Source: Dehalococcoidales bacterium (GTDB lineage Bacteria; Chloroflexota; Dehalococcoidia; Dehalococcoidales; RBG-16-60-22). Taken from it: a stretch of 20,231 bases of DNA. The translations under genes and the position numbers were made by a program. The notes under the pieces are model-generated. The model searched no databases, was not told the DNA's origin, and saw nothing but the letters and a program-made list of their open reading frames with translations. The number at the start of each line of letters is the position of its first letter. The stretch's first letter is position 1. Location: the NCBI GenBank assembly GCA_030639445.1, contig DAOWCR010000002.1, positions 1-20,231 on the forward strand, given 5' to 3'. Shown piece by piece: positions 7,798 through 14,414 of this stretch.

Positions 7798-8519
7798 ATC
7801 AAACAAGTCCGGATAAAAAAATGAGATGCGTTGTTTACTGGTTAGGTCTAATTGATTATAGAGACGCCTATCACCGGCAGAGAAAGCTCTTCCGGGAGAG
7901 GTTGGACGGCCGGATACCGGATACGCTGCTCCTGCTGGAGCACCCGCCCACCATCACCGTCGGCAAAGCGGGCAAGCTGGAAAATATCCTGGTTTCCCGG
8001 GAACAGCTGGCCCAACAAGGGGTGTCCCTGGTCTTCATCGACCGGGGAGGCGACGTTACCTACCACGGCCCGGGACAACTGGTCGGCTACCCCATTTTCG
8101 ACCTGAGGGGGCGGGGCAGAGACGCCCACCGGTACATCCGCAACCTTGAGGAAGCCATCATCCGGACGCTGAACGACTTTTCCATAAAGTCGGGCAGAGA
8201 CCGCGGCCACGCCGGGGTCTGGGTAGAAGACGAAGAGATTGCCGCCATCGGACTCAGTCTGAGCCAGTGGATTACGATGCACGGGTTTGCCCTCAACGTC
8301 AATACGAACCTGGCGCAATTTTCCCTCATCAACCCGTGCGGTTTCACCAACCGGAGGGCTACCCCCATTTCCCGCCTTCTCGGCCGGGAGATACCGATGG
8401 CCGAAGTAAAAGAAAGGTTACTGGCCCATTTCGCCGAAGTCTTTCACGCCGACCTGGCAATGGGCACCGATATCCCGGTAAAAGGTCACCATGAACGGAA
8501 GACTCCCATCCTGGTTTAA
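7794..8519 (+). CDS. lipB: Octanoyltransferase LipB, catalytic Lys position occupied by Glu
   Basis: LipB moves octanoate from acyl carrier protein to the lipoyl-domain lysine, the first step of lipoyl assembly. Family motifs are clear: LLLEHPPTITVGK (46-58), RGGDVTYHGPGQLVGY (84-99), TMHGFALNVN (161-170) and INPCGF with the catalytic Cys182. The catalytic Lys normally found in a 'KIAAIG'-type motif, 34 residues before the Cys, is Glu148 here (EEIAAIG; codon GAG at 8235-8237). No Lys lies within several residues of it. At 241 residues the length is normal and the frame intact, so this is not an obvious pseudogene. The ATG at 7794 overlaps the E3 stop; a second ATG at 7821 is possible. It overlaps lipA by 29 bases. 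The family is certain and the activity is questionable. Confidence 0.88.
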   Translation: MNQTSPDKKMRCVVYWLGLIDYRDAYHRQRKLFRERLDGRIPDTLLLLEHPPTITVGKAGKLENILVSREQLAQQGVSLVFIDRGGDVTYHGPGQLVGYPIFDLRGRGRDAHRYIRNLEEAIIRTLNDFSIKSGRDRGHAGVWVEDEEIAAIGLSLSQWITMHGFALNVNTNLAQFSLINPCGFTNRRATPISRLLGREIPMAEVKERLLAHFAEVFHADLAMGTDIPVKGHHERKTPILV

Positions 8520-9381
8520 ACAGCCGCCCGCCGACCCAGAGGTTATGTCAACCATGGCAGGGCTTCTCAAAGGGTTGAGCCTGGACACCATCTGCGAGAG
8601 CGCCCACTGCCCGAACATCGGGAGGTGCTTCACCGGCGGCACGGCCACCTTTCTCATCCTGGGAGACGTGTGCCCCCGGCACTGCACCTTCTGCGCGGTG
8701 AAGAAAGGCCGCCCCACCCCGGTTGACCAGGCGGAGCCCCGGCACCTGCTGGAGGCCGTGACAAAGCTGGGGCTGGACTACGTCGTCATCACCTCGGTCA
8801 CCAGGGATGACCTGCCCGACGGCGGCGCCACCCAGTTTGCCCGGACCATCAAGATGCTCCACGAAAACAGGGAAGGCGCCCTCGTGGAAGTCCTCGTGCC
8901 GGACTTTCTCGGCTCTGAGCCAGCGCTCAGGACCGTGGTCGAAGCCCGGCCAGAGGTTATCAACCATAACATGGAAACGGTCTCCCGCCTTTACCCGGAG
9001 GTCAGGCCGGAGGCAGACTACCCGCGTTCCCTGGAACTCTTAGCCAGAGTGAAAAGCCTGGCTCCGGAAATAGTGACCAAGTCCGGCCTGATGCTGGGAC
9101 TGGGCGAGACCAGATCAGAGGTAATCGGGGCGATGAGCGACCTGAGAGAGGCCAACTGCGACCTGCTTACCATCGGCCAGTACCTGTCGCCCTCTTCCCG
9201 CCACCACCCCGTGACCAGCTTTGTCTCCCCGGAGGAGTTCGCCGAATTCGAAGACATCGGCCGGGAAATGGAGTTTGCCGGGGTCGCCACGGCGCCGCTG
9301 GTCAGAAGCTCCTTCCGGGCGAACGAGCTCTACGCCCGGGCGAAAAGAGCTTCGCCCAGGCGGGTGAAACCGGGAAGCTAA
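8491..9381 (+). CDS. lipA: Lipoyl synthase LipA (radical SAM)
   Basis: LipA inserts two sulfur atoms into the octanoyl chain attached to E2, completing the lipoyl cofactor. Both iron-sulfur sites are present. The auxiliary-cluster cysteines are C35, C40 and C46 (C-x4-C-x5-C, in CESAHCPNIGRC). The radical-SAM triad is C61, C65 and C68 (C-x3-C-x2-C, in CPRHCTFC). The C-terminal RSS motif that ligates the auxiliary cluster is present in LVRSSFRA. At 296 residues the length is normal. The ATG at 8491 lies inside lipB, so the two are coupled. With E2 in the same transcript, the operon supplies the modifying enzymes for its own lipoyl domain, as seen for acoS in acetoin operons of Pelobacter. Confidence 0.95.
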   Translation: MNGRLPSWFKQPPADPEVMSTMAGLLKGLSLDTICESAHCPNIGRCFTGGTATFLILGDVCPRHCTFCAVKKGRPTPVDQAEPRHLLEAVTKLGLDYVVITSVTRDDLPDGGATQFARTIKMLHENREGALVEVLVPDFLGSEPALRTVVEARPEVINHNMETVSRLYPEVRPEADYPRSLELLARVKSLAPEIVTKSGLMLGLGETRSEVIGAMSDLREANCDLLTIGQYLSPSSRHHPVTSFVSPEEFAEFEDIGREMEFAGVATAPLVRSSFRANELYARAKRASPRRVKPGS

Positions 9382-9417
9382 AATCTATTCTAAACAATCT
9401 AAAACGGAGGAATTAAA

Positions 9418-10212
9418 GTGAAAAAGAACCGGCTGAGAGAACTCTTGAATGAGGGAAAGCCGACCATAGGCACCCACATGGTAACCACTTCGCCGCAGCT
9501 TGTCGAGATAATCGGGCATTCCGGTGCCATTGACTATATTGAGCTATGTGGAGAATACGCCGCCTGGAGTCTGACAGACCTGGAAAACTTTGCCCGCGCG
9601 GTGGAGCTGTTCCCGCATATGTCGTCCATGATGAAGGTGGAACAGGAGCCGCGGATATTTATCACCGTCAGGTCACTGGGAGCCGGCATCCAGAACATGC
9701 TCTTCAGTGACTGTCATTCCGCCGCCGAGGTCAGGGAATGTCTCCGTGCCGTGAGACCGGAGACACCCGAGGACGGCGGTGTTCACGGCTGCGGCGAACG
9801 ACGCACTACCGGCTACTTCCTCATGGCCGGTAACGCGGCCTGGGCCCAGTCCCTGAAAGAAACGGTGGTCGCCATCATGATTGAGAAAGTAGGCGCCATG
9901 GAACAGCTGGAGGAGATACTATCGATTGAGGGAGTGGACATGGTCCAGTTCGGCCCCTGCGATTACACCATAAACCTCGGCAGGCCCGGGCAGGGAAAAA
10001 GTCCCGAAGTACAGAGAAAACAGCGGGATATGATAGAGCTGGCCCTGAAGAAGGGAGTTCACCCGAGAGTGGAACTGGGCAGCTTCGAAGGGGCCAAGGA
10101 ATACATTGATATGGGCGTCCGCCATTTCGGCATCGGCTCGGATATGAGCATCCTCTACGACTGGTGCCGGCAGAACGGCGAGACAATGCGGGAACTGCTC
10201 GCCGGCGTATGA
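9418..10212 (+). CDS. HpcH/HpaI-family aldolase-like protein (divergent active site)
   Basis: This is a TIM-barrel protein of the HpcH/HpaI class II aldolase family, whose members cleave 2-keto-4-hydroxy acids to pyruvate and an aldehyde. The metal ligands are recognisable: Glu156 (MIEKVGAM) and Asp182 (FGPCDYTINLG), 26 residues apart as in Escherichia coli HpaI. The usual 'GEH' base is GEY (45-47) here, and the substrate-binding Arg of the PVVR strand aligns with Lys73. A GIQNMLF strand and a long insert with RPETPEDGG and ERRTTGYF follow. I therefore expect a different substrate or reaction. The start is GTG 9418 after GGAGGA (9406-9411). It follows lipA by 36 bases without a visible terminator and may be read from the same transcript. 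Confidence 0.82.
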   Translation: MKKNRLRELLNEGKPTIGTHMVTTSPQLVEIIGHSGAIDYIELCGEYAAWSLTDLENFARAVELFPHMSSMMKVEQEPRIFITVRSLGAGIQNMLFSDCHSAAEVRECLRAVRPETPEDGGVHGCGERRTTGYFLMAGNAAWAQSLKETVVAIMIEKVGAMEQLEEILSIEGVDMVQFGPCDYTINLGRPGQGKSPEVQRKQRDMIELALKKGVHPRVELGSFEGAKEYIDMGVRHFGIGSDMSILYDWCRQNGETMRELLAGV

Positions 10213-10249
10213 CCCAATCGACCAGTTTATCAGTGGCGAAAGACCACTA

Positions 10250-10391
10250 CCGGCGTTGAAGCGTGGTATTGGCTATGTTTACCACTCTGTAAGCGAGAAG
10301 TATCTACAAAGTTATTAACGAGTATGGGTTCAGGTATAATCACCGTAAGGATGAGAGGCCTATGTTTTTGACAGTTTTGGAGAAGATTTAG
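10250..10391 (+). pseudogene. Remnant of an IS1595-family (ISXO2-like) transposase, C-terminal end, frameshifted
   Basis: From about 10250 the plus strand encodes ALKRGIGYVYHSVSEKYLQS and one more Tyr in the frame of 10250, up to a stop at 10316. The homology then continues without a gap in the next frame as INEYGFRYNHRKDERPMF and a LTVLEKI ending, with TAG at 10389-10391. 'LKRGI...YH.VS.KYLQ.Y..E..FRYN.R' is the hallmark of the end of IS1595 transposases. The DDE catalytic core is missing upstream, where the aldolase gene ends at 10212. So only about 46 residues survive, with a frameshift near 10315. I did not find terminal inverted repeats. The recognition is by eye. Confidence 0.72.
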
Positions 10392-10482
10392 GCTTCTCAA
10401 TATGCTGGCTAGCTTTCTTTAGGGCAAATACGAAATCACGCTTTGTATAGCTATGTTGTGGTTTTTCTGTTTTGGTTTTCAT
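10360..10482 (-). CDS. Small 40-aa basic protein of unknown function
   Basis: This short minus-strand frame starts MKTKTEKPQHSYTKRDFVFA and continues with LKKASQHIEKPKSSPKLSKT to a TAG. Its ATG shares bases with the TGA stop of the 62-codon gene upstream (ATGA at 10479-10482), a classic translational-coupling overlap, which is the main argument that it is real. The protein is very Lys-rich, with a short predicted helix (TKRDFVFALKKASQHI) and a Pro/Ser/Lys tail. It has no membrane segment and I recognise no family. Its 3' end lies antisense to the end of the transposase remnant (10360-10391), so it may be an accessory gene of that element. Confidence 0.5.
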   Translation of the reverse strand: MKTKTEKPQHSYTKRDFVFALKKASQHIEKPKSSPKLSKT

Positions 10483-10667
10483 GATTTTCTTTCCAGTTCT
10501 GACTTGAACGGAATATCAATCACACAATAAGCATTATCTCTTAAATCTACAAACTGCCCCTTATGTTTTGAAGTTCGGTGGTCTACCCGAATTATATTAA
10601 CTCTACGAGCCGAAGCAACAATTTTATCCGCTCTCAGCGAATCACCCAACTTGCGATACTCGGTCAT
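10479..10667 (-). CDS. Small 62-aa basic protein of unknown function
   Basis: This is the middle gene of a three-gene minus-strand cassette. It begins MTEYRKLGDSLRADKIV, carries an RVNIIRVDHRTSKHKGQFVD segment, and ends with a YCVIDIPFKSELERKS stretch that looks like alternating beta strands. It is basic, soluble and lacks cysteine pairs or membrane segments. The ATG at 10667 is preceded on the minus strand by AAGGA about 13 bases upstream. The gene overlaps the upstream winged-helix gene by 26 bases and the downstream 40-codon gene by 4. I recognise no family. The AT-rich codon use differs sharply from the flanking metabolic and ribosomal genes, which suggests acquisition. Confidence 0.5.
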   Translation of the reverse strand: MTEYRKLGDSLRADKIVASARRVNIIRVDHRTSKHKGQFVDLRDNAYCVIDIPFKSELERKS

Positions 10668-11001
10668 CTATACCTATTTCCTTGCTCTCATGTAACTCGT
10701 TGCAAATTTCAACAACTGTTTCTAGGTCTAATCTCAATTCCTTAACAATATCAGAATAATAGAGGGTGCGTCCTCCTGCAAAAAGTTGCTGTATCTCCTT
10801 TTTCGCTTCTTCCCTCGTTATTTCTTTAAGCACAATCACTTTCTCCTTATCTTCAAGTTCTAGCAACTTCTGTCTAATCCGTTCCAGTTCTTCTCGAAAA
10901 GAAAAATACGTTATTGCGTCCATCGAGAGTAATGGGCTAATGAAAGCAGTCCTTGGAAATCTAGCGGCAAGTTCTTGTTTATTATTTAGAAGTTTAGCCA
11001 T
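10642..11001 (-). CDS. Coiled-coil plus winged-helix-like DNA-binding protein (119 aa), putative regulator
   Basis: Residues 35-60 form a heptad-like helix (FREELERIRQKLLELEDKEK). Residues 64-112 have the pattern of a winged helix-turn-helix: EEAKKEIQQLF, a short turn (AGGRTLYYS), DIVKELRLDLETVVEICNEL as the helix-turn-helix, and ESKEIGI as the start of a wing. A role in DNA binding and self-regulation of this cassette is inferred. The chosen start is ATG 11001 (MAKLLNNKQEL); TTG 11016 or TTG 11013 would add 5 or 4 residues. The plus-strand frame over the same bases is Ser-rich and unlike a real protein. The gene has its own promoter about 50 bases upstream and overlaps the next gene by 26 bases. 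Its AT-rich composition contrasts with its neighbours. Confidence 0.6.
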   Translation of the reverse strand: MAKLLNNKQELAARFPRTAFISPLLSMDAITYFSFREELERIRQKLLELEDKEKVIVLKEITREEAKKEIQQLFAGGRTLYYSDIVKELRLDLETVVEICNELHESKEIGIDDRVSQVG

Positions 11002-11051
11002 TGCTACATCCAACAATACGGTTCAATATATTTCAGTATCTTTCATTTGCA

Positions 11052-11081
11052 ATTGTAAGGCTGACTTGTCAGTCTTGTCAA
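11052..11081 (-). promoter_or_regulatory. Promoter of the minus-strand three-gene cassette
   Basis: Read on the minus strand, TTGACA (11081-11076, perfect -35) is followed by an 18-bp spacer and TACAAT (11057-11052, 5 of 6 for the -10). Transcription should start near 11045, about 45 bases before ATG 11001. This is the best-scoring promoter I can see by eye in the window. Confidence 0.65.
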
Positions 11082-11083
11082 CC
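11059..11083. promoter_or_regulatory. Candidate operator: inverted and direct repeats between -35 and -10
   Basis: The spacer of the minus-strand promoter carries the inverted repeat CTGAC-tt-GTCAG (11061-11072). A larger, near-perfect inverted repeat has arms GGCTGAC (11059-11065) and GTCAACC (11077-11083, one mismatch). CTTGTCA is also directly repeated at 11065-11071 and 11074-11080. Repeats covering the promoter core are typical of autorepressor sites. The obvious candidate ligand is the winged-helix protein encoded just downstream. Confidence 0.45.
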
Positions 11084-11191
11084 CTCTTCATGTCACCCTT
11101 GATGACCTGTCGACTCACTTTTTTGAGCCGCCTTCATCATCCCCCAAAATTTATTGTTTCACACATGCCTATTAATTAGTCAGAACGATTG

Positions 11192-11221
11192 TTGACATTT
11201 AATATTTGTTTATGGTAAACT
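11192..11221 (+). promoter_or_regulatory. Putative promoter of the ribosomal protein operon
   Basis: A perfect TTGACA (11192-11197), an 18-bp spacer and TAAACT (11216-11221, 4 of 6) lie upstream of rpsL, divergent from the minus-strand cassette promoter. The predicted leader runs about 125 bases to the rpsL start. No other plausible promoter with a perfect -35 box is seen between the island and rpsL. Confidence 0.5.
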
Positions 11222-11352
11222 TCCATCTTGGTGTTCGCATTTAATTATAGCGGCTAGATTGAAATCTGTTGCTCAGTCTGGCGCTATAGTGGCCATACTT
11301 TTTTGGATGAGCTGTGGCTCATCCATTAAAATTGTGGGGCAGGAGGTAAAGA
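11222..11352 (+). promoter_or_regulatory. Structured leader of rpsL with a perfect 9-bp hairpin
   Basis: The leader contains an inverted repeat TATAGCG (11246-11252) / CGCTATA (11282-11288) enclosing a small AGAT/ATCT hairpin (11256-11267). A second hairpin (TGGATGAGC 11304-11312, loop TGTG, GCTCATCCA 11317-11325) ends 15 bases before the AGGAGG site (11341-11346). No U-tract follows the second hairpin, so it is not an intrinsic terminator. A control role, such as binding a ribosomal protein made by the operon, is inference. Confidence 0.4.
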
Positions 11353-11784
11353 GTGCCAACTATTAACCAGCTCATACGTAAAGGGCGCCAGAAGGTCGGC
11401 AAAAAGACCAAATCGCCGGCGCTGCGCTTCACCTACAACGCCCTGAAAAACCGGATGATTGAAGGTAAGGGCTCGCCACAGAAGCGTGGTGTCTGTACCC
11501 AGGTCAGGACCACCACTCCCAAAAAGCCCAATTCGGCCCTGCGCAAAATAGCCCGGGTACGGCTGACCAACATGATGGAAGTAACCGCCTATATTCCCGG
11601 GGAAGGACACGAGTTGCAGGAACATTCGGTAGTCCTGATTCGGGGTGGAAGGGTAAAAGACTTACCCGGTGTCCGCTACCACATTGTCCGGGGAACCCTG
11701 GATACCAGCGGCGTCGCCAACCGCCGTCAGGGCCGCAGCAAGTATGGCAGCAAAATGGCCAAGGAAAAAGCGGAAATTGCCTGA
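11353..11784 (+). CDS. rpsL: 30S ribosomal protein S12
   Basis: S12 sits at the decoding centre of the small subunit. The signature is intact: SPQKRGVC, TTTPKKPNSALRK (Lys57/Lys58 matching the streptomycin-linked lysines), PGEGHELQEHSVVLIRGG and DLPGVRYHIVRG. The 143-residue length comes from the insertion after residue 20 typical of Gram-positive-type S12 and a short basic tail after GRSKYGSK. Start is GTG 11353, 6 bases after AGGAGG. It is the first gene of the ribosomal run, read from the promoter near 11192. It is followed by rpsG after 15 bases. Confidence 0.97.
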   Translation: MPTINQLIRKGRQKVGKKTKSPALRFTYNALKNRMIEGKGSPQKRGVCTQVRTTTPKKPNSALRKIARVRLTNMMEVTAYIPGEGHELQEHSVVLIRGGRVKDLPGVRYHIVRGTLDTSGVANRRQGRSKYGSKMAKEKAEIA

Positions 11785-11799
11785 TAACAGGAGCTAGAA

Positions 11800-12270
11800 A
11801 TGCCCAGAAGAGCCCGAGCGACTAAAAGAGAAGCCACGCCTGATGCCAGATACCAGAACGTAATCGTGGCCAAGCTGATTAATAAAACAATGAAGTGCGG
11901 TAAAAAAAGGACGGCAGAGAGAATCGTTTATAATGCCCTGCAGTTACTGGAACAGCAGGTATCCAAAGACCCGGTGACGGCCTTAGAGCAGGCAGTAAAG
12001 AATGCCACGCCCCTGCTTGAGGTCAAGCCCCGCCGTGTCGGTGGCGCGACCTATCAGGTGCCGGTGGAAGTAGCCCCTGACCGGGGCCTCTTCCTGGCGA
12101 TGCGCTGGCTGCTAAAATCAGCCCGGGACAGGAAAGGCAAGTCCATGACCGAGAGGCTGGCTGCAGAGCTTACCGATGCCTGGCAGGGCCAGGGGACCAC
12201 GATTAAAAGACGTGAGGATATTCATAAAATGGCCGAGGCCAACCGGGCCTTTGCCCACTATAGATGGTGA
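11800..12270 (+). CDS. rpsG: 30S ribosomal protein S7
   Basis: S7 is the primary assembly protein of the small-subunit head and binds the 3' domain of 16S rRNA. It begins MPRRARATKREATPDARYQN and has the conserved core KKRTAERIVYNAL, VKPRRVGGATYQVPVEV and MTERLAAELTDAW. It ends with HKMAEANRAFAHYRW, the usual 156-residue form. CAGGAG lies 9 bases before ATG. In other bacteria S7 represses its own operon by binding the rpsL-rpsG intercistronic RNA. Here that spacer is only 15 bases, so such control would have to act elsewhere. Confidence 0.97.
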   Translation: MPRRARATKREATPDARYQNVIVAKLINKTMKCGKKRTAERIVYNALQLLEQQVSKDPVTALEQAVKNATPLLEVKPRRVGGATYQVPVEVAPDRGLFLAMRWLLKSARDRKGKSMTERLAAELTDAWQGQGTTIKRREDIHKMAEANRAFAHYRW

Positions 12271-12332
12271 GAGGTTGTTCGACTAGTACCAACATGATGC
12301 ATAAAAACCCGATAACAGTAGAGGCTGGAGCT

Positions 12333-14414
12333 GTGCCCAGAAGTTTTCCTTTAGAGAAAATCCGGAATATAGGTATTATTGCCCATATTGACGCCGGTAA
12401 GACCACGGTCACCGAGCGGACACTCTATTATACCGGCCGTACCTATAAAATCGGCGATGTGGATACCGGCACGGCGGTGATGGACTGGATGGAGCAGGAG
12501 CGAGAACGCGGCATCACCATCACGGCGGCGGCAACCACCTGTTACTGGCAGGACCACCGCATCAACATTATTGACACGCCGGGACACGTAGATTTCACCG
12601 CCGAGGTAGAACGCAGCCTCAGAGTGCTGGACGGCGGCTTGGTGGTCTTTGACGGCGTGGCCGGAGTCGAGGCCCAATCGGAGACGGTATGGCGCCAGGC
12701 GGACCGGTATCACGTCCCCCGAATCTGCTTTATCAATAAGATGGACCGGGTCGGTGCCAATTTCAGGCGGACGTTAGCCATGATCGAGCAGCGTCTGGGC
12801 GCCAGACCCCTGCCGGTACAGATTCCCCTGGGGAGTGAAGACACTTTCCAGGGAATTATTGACCTCGTCGAGAGTAAGGCGTGGTACTTTGACGGTAAAC
12901 CTGATTCAGAACCGCAGGAGATACCGATTCCGGAGTCAGAACAGGCAAACTTCACCGAATTTCACCAAGCGCTAATTGAGAAACTGGCGGAAAGTGATGA
13001 CCTGATTATGGAAGCCTACCTGGAAGGTCACCGCATCTCCCCTGCCGATTTAAGACAGGCCCTGAGGAGGGTAACCCTGGCCAATAAAGGAGTGCCCATT
13101 CTCTGCGGCAGTGCCCTGAGAAATAAAGCCATCCAGCCATTACTGGACGCTATTATCAGCTATCTGCCCTCGCCGCTGGATATGCCGCCGGTGTCGGCGA
13201 TTGACACCCGGCTGGAAACCGAAGTCACCCGCCCCGCCAGCGATGAAGCCCCCTTCGCCGCCCTGGCTTTTAAAGTGGTCTCCGACCCCTTTGTCGGCCG
13301 GCTGGTCTATTTTAGAGTGTATTCCGGCAAAGTGAAGGCCGGAGGGCAGGTATTGAACACCATTCAAGGCAAGCGGGAGCGCATCGGGCGTTTATTACTG
13401 ATGCACGCCAACCGCCGCGAGGAAGTAGACGAGGCGGATACCGGGAGCATCGTGGCTACCCTGGGCCTCAAGAATACCTTTACCGGCGATACCCTGTGCG
13501 ACTCTGCCCAGCCGGTACTGCTGGAATCTATCCGCTTCCCCGAGCCCGTGCTCTCCGTCGCCATTGAGCCCAGGACGAGAGCCGACCAGGATAAACTGGG
13601 GACCGCCCTGCAAAAGCTTACCGAAGAAGACCCCACCTTCAAAGTGGTCTATAACGAGGAGACCGGACAAACGATTATCTCGGGGATGGGAGAACTCCAC
13701 CTGGAGGTCATCATCAATCGATTAACCAGCGAATTTGGCGTGGGGGCCAAGGCCGGCAAACCGCAGGTCGCCTACAAGGAGACGATTACGGTGCCGGTGC
13801 AGGTCGAAGGAAGGTTCGTCCGGCAGAGCGGGGGGCACGGCCAGTATGGCCACGTCTGCATCGAACTGGAACCCCTGGAACGCGGTCACGGCTTCCAGTT
13901 CCAGAACAAGATTAAGAGCGGGGCCATACCCAGGCAATATATCCCCGCCGTGGAACTCGGTATTAAAGAAGGGACGGAAACCGGCGTACTGGCCGGCTAT
14001 CCCGTGGTCGATATTAAAGCTATCCTTCAGGACGGCAGCTATCACGATGTCGACTCCTCAGAAATAGCCTTTAAGATGGCGGGCGCCATAGCGCTCAAGA
14101 AGGGCCTGGAGAAAGCCAGGCCGGTTATCCTGGAGCCTATTATGAAGCTGGAAGTGGTGACACCGGAGCAGTTCCTCGGTGACATCATCGGTGACCTCAA
14201 TGCCAAGAGAGGGCATATCGAGACCATTGAAACCCAGGGTGAAATGTTCGCCATTCATTGCCATATCCCCCTGGCGGAGACCTTCAGCTATGCCACCAGA
14301 CTCAGGTCACTGACCCAGGGCAGGGCCACCCACTCCATGGAATTCTCTCGCTACCAGAAACTGCCGGCGGAACTGACCGAACAGATTACGGAAAAGGTGA
14401 TGGGTAAAAGATAA
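12333..14414 (+). CDS. fusA: Translation elongation factor G
   Basis: EF-G is the GTPase that drives translocation of tRNA and mRNA through the ribosome. The GTP-binding motifs are complete: AHIDAGKT (17-24), DTPGHVD (81-87) and NKMD (135-138), with the RGITI switch at 59-63. Domains II to V follow, ending FSRYQKLPAELTEQITEKVM. The start is taken as GTG 12333 (MPRSFPLEKIRNIGIIAHID), preceded by GAGG (12321-12324), giving 693 residues, the family norm. The in-frame ATG at 12264 would add 23 residues unlike any EF-G N-terminus. The stop overlaps the rpsJ start by one base (TAATG). Usually tuf follows fusA, but here rpsJ does. Confidence 0.95.
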   Translation: MPRSFPLEKIRNIGIIAHIDAGKTTVTERTLYYTGRTYKIGDVDTGTAVMDWMEQERERGITITAAATTCYWQDHRINIIDTPGHVDFTAEVERSLRVLDGGLVVFDGVAGVEAQSETVWRQADRYHVPRICFINKMDRVGANFRRTLAMIEQRLGARPLPVQIPLGSEDTFQGIIDLVESKAWYFDGKPDSEPQEIPIPESEQANFTEFHQALIEKLAESDDLIMEAYLEGHRISPADLRQALRRVTLANKGVPILCGSALRNKAIQPLLDAIISYLPSPLDMPPVSAIDTRLETEVTRPASDEAPFAALAFKVVSDPFVGRLVYFRVYSGKVKAGGQVLNTIQGKRERIGRLLLMHANRREEVDEADTGSIVATLGLKNTFTGDTLCDSAQPVLLESIRFPEPVLSVAIEPRTRADQDKLGTALQKLTEEDPTFKVVYNEETGQTIISGMGELHLEVIINRLTSEFGVGAKAGKPQVAYKETITVPVQVEGRFVRQSGGHGQYGHVCIELEPLERGHGFQFQNKIKSGAIPRQYIPAVELGIKEGTETGVLAGYPVVDIKAILQDGSYHDVDSSEIAFKMAGAIALKKGLEKARPVILEPIMKLEVVTPEQFLGDIIGDLNAKRGHIETIETQGEMFAIHCHIPLAETFSYATRLRSLTQGRATHSMEFSRYQKLPAELTEQITEKVMGKR

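Noticed and set aside
10479..11001. The 119- and 62-codon minus-strand frames as one gene broken by a frameshift
   Set aside because: They overlap by 26 bases, the second has its own ATG and ribosome-binding site, and the first ends after a complete winged-helix-like domain, so separate coupled genes fit better.
10766..11179. A plus-strand 137-codon Ser-rich frame opposite the winged-helix-like gene
   Set aside because: The composition is typical of an antisense shadow, while the minus strand has a promoter, a coherent fold and coupled downstream genes.
11304..11325. The perfect hairpin before rpsL as an intrinsic terminator
   Set aside because: On the plus strand it is followed by ATTAAAATTG rather than a U-tract, and on the minus strand by an A-tract; it was kept only as a leader structure.
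12264..12332. An upstream ATG start for EF-G overlapping the rpsG stop
   Set aside because: The extra 23 residues match no EF-G N-terminus; GTG 12333 with GAGG upstream gives MPRSFPLEKIRNIGIIAHID and normal length.
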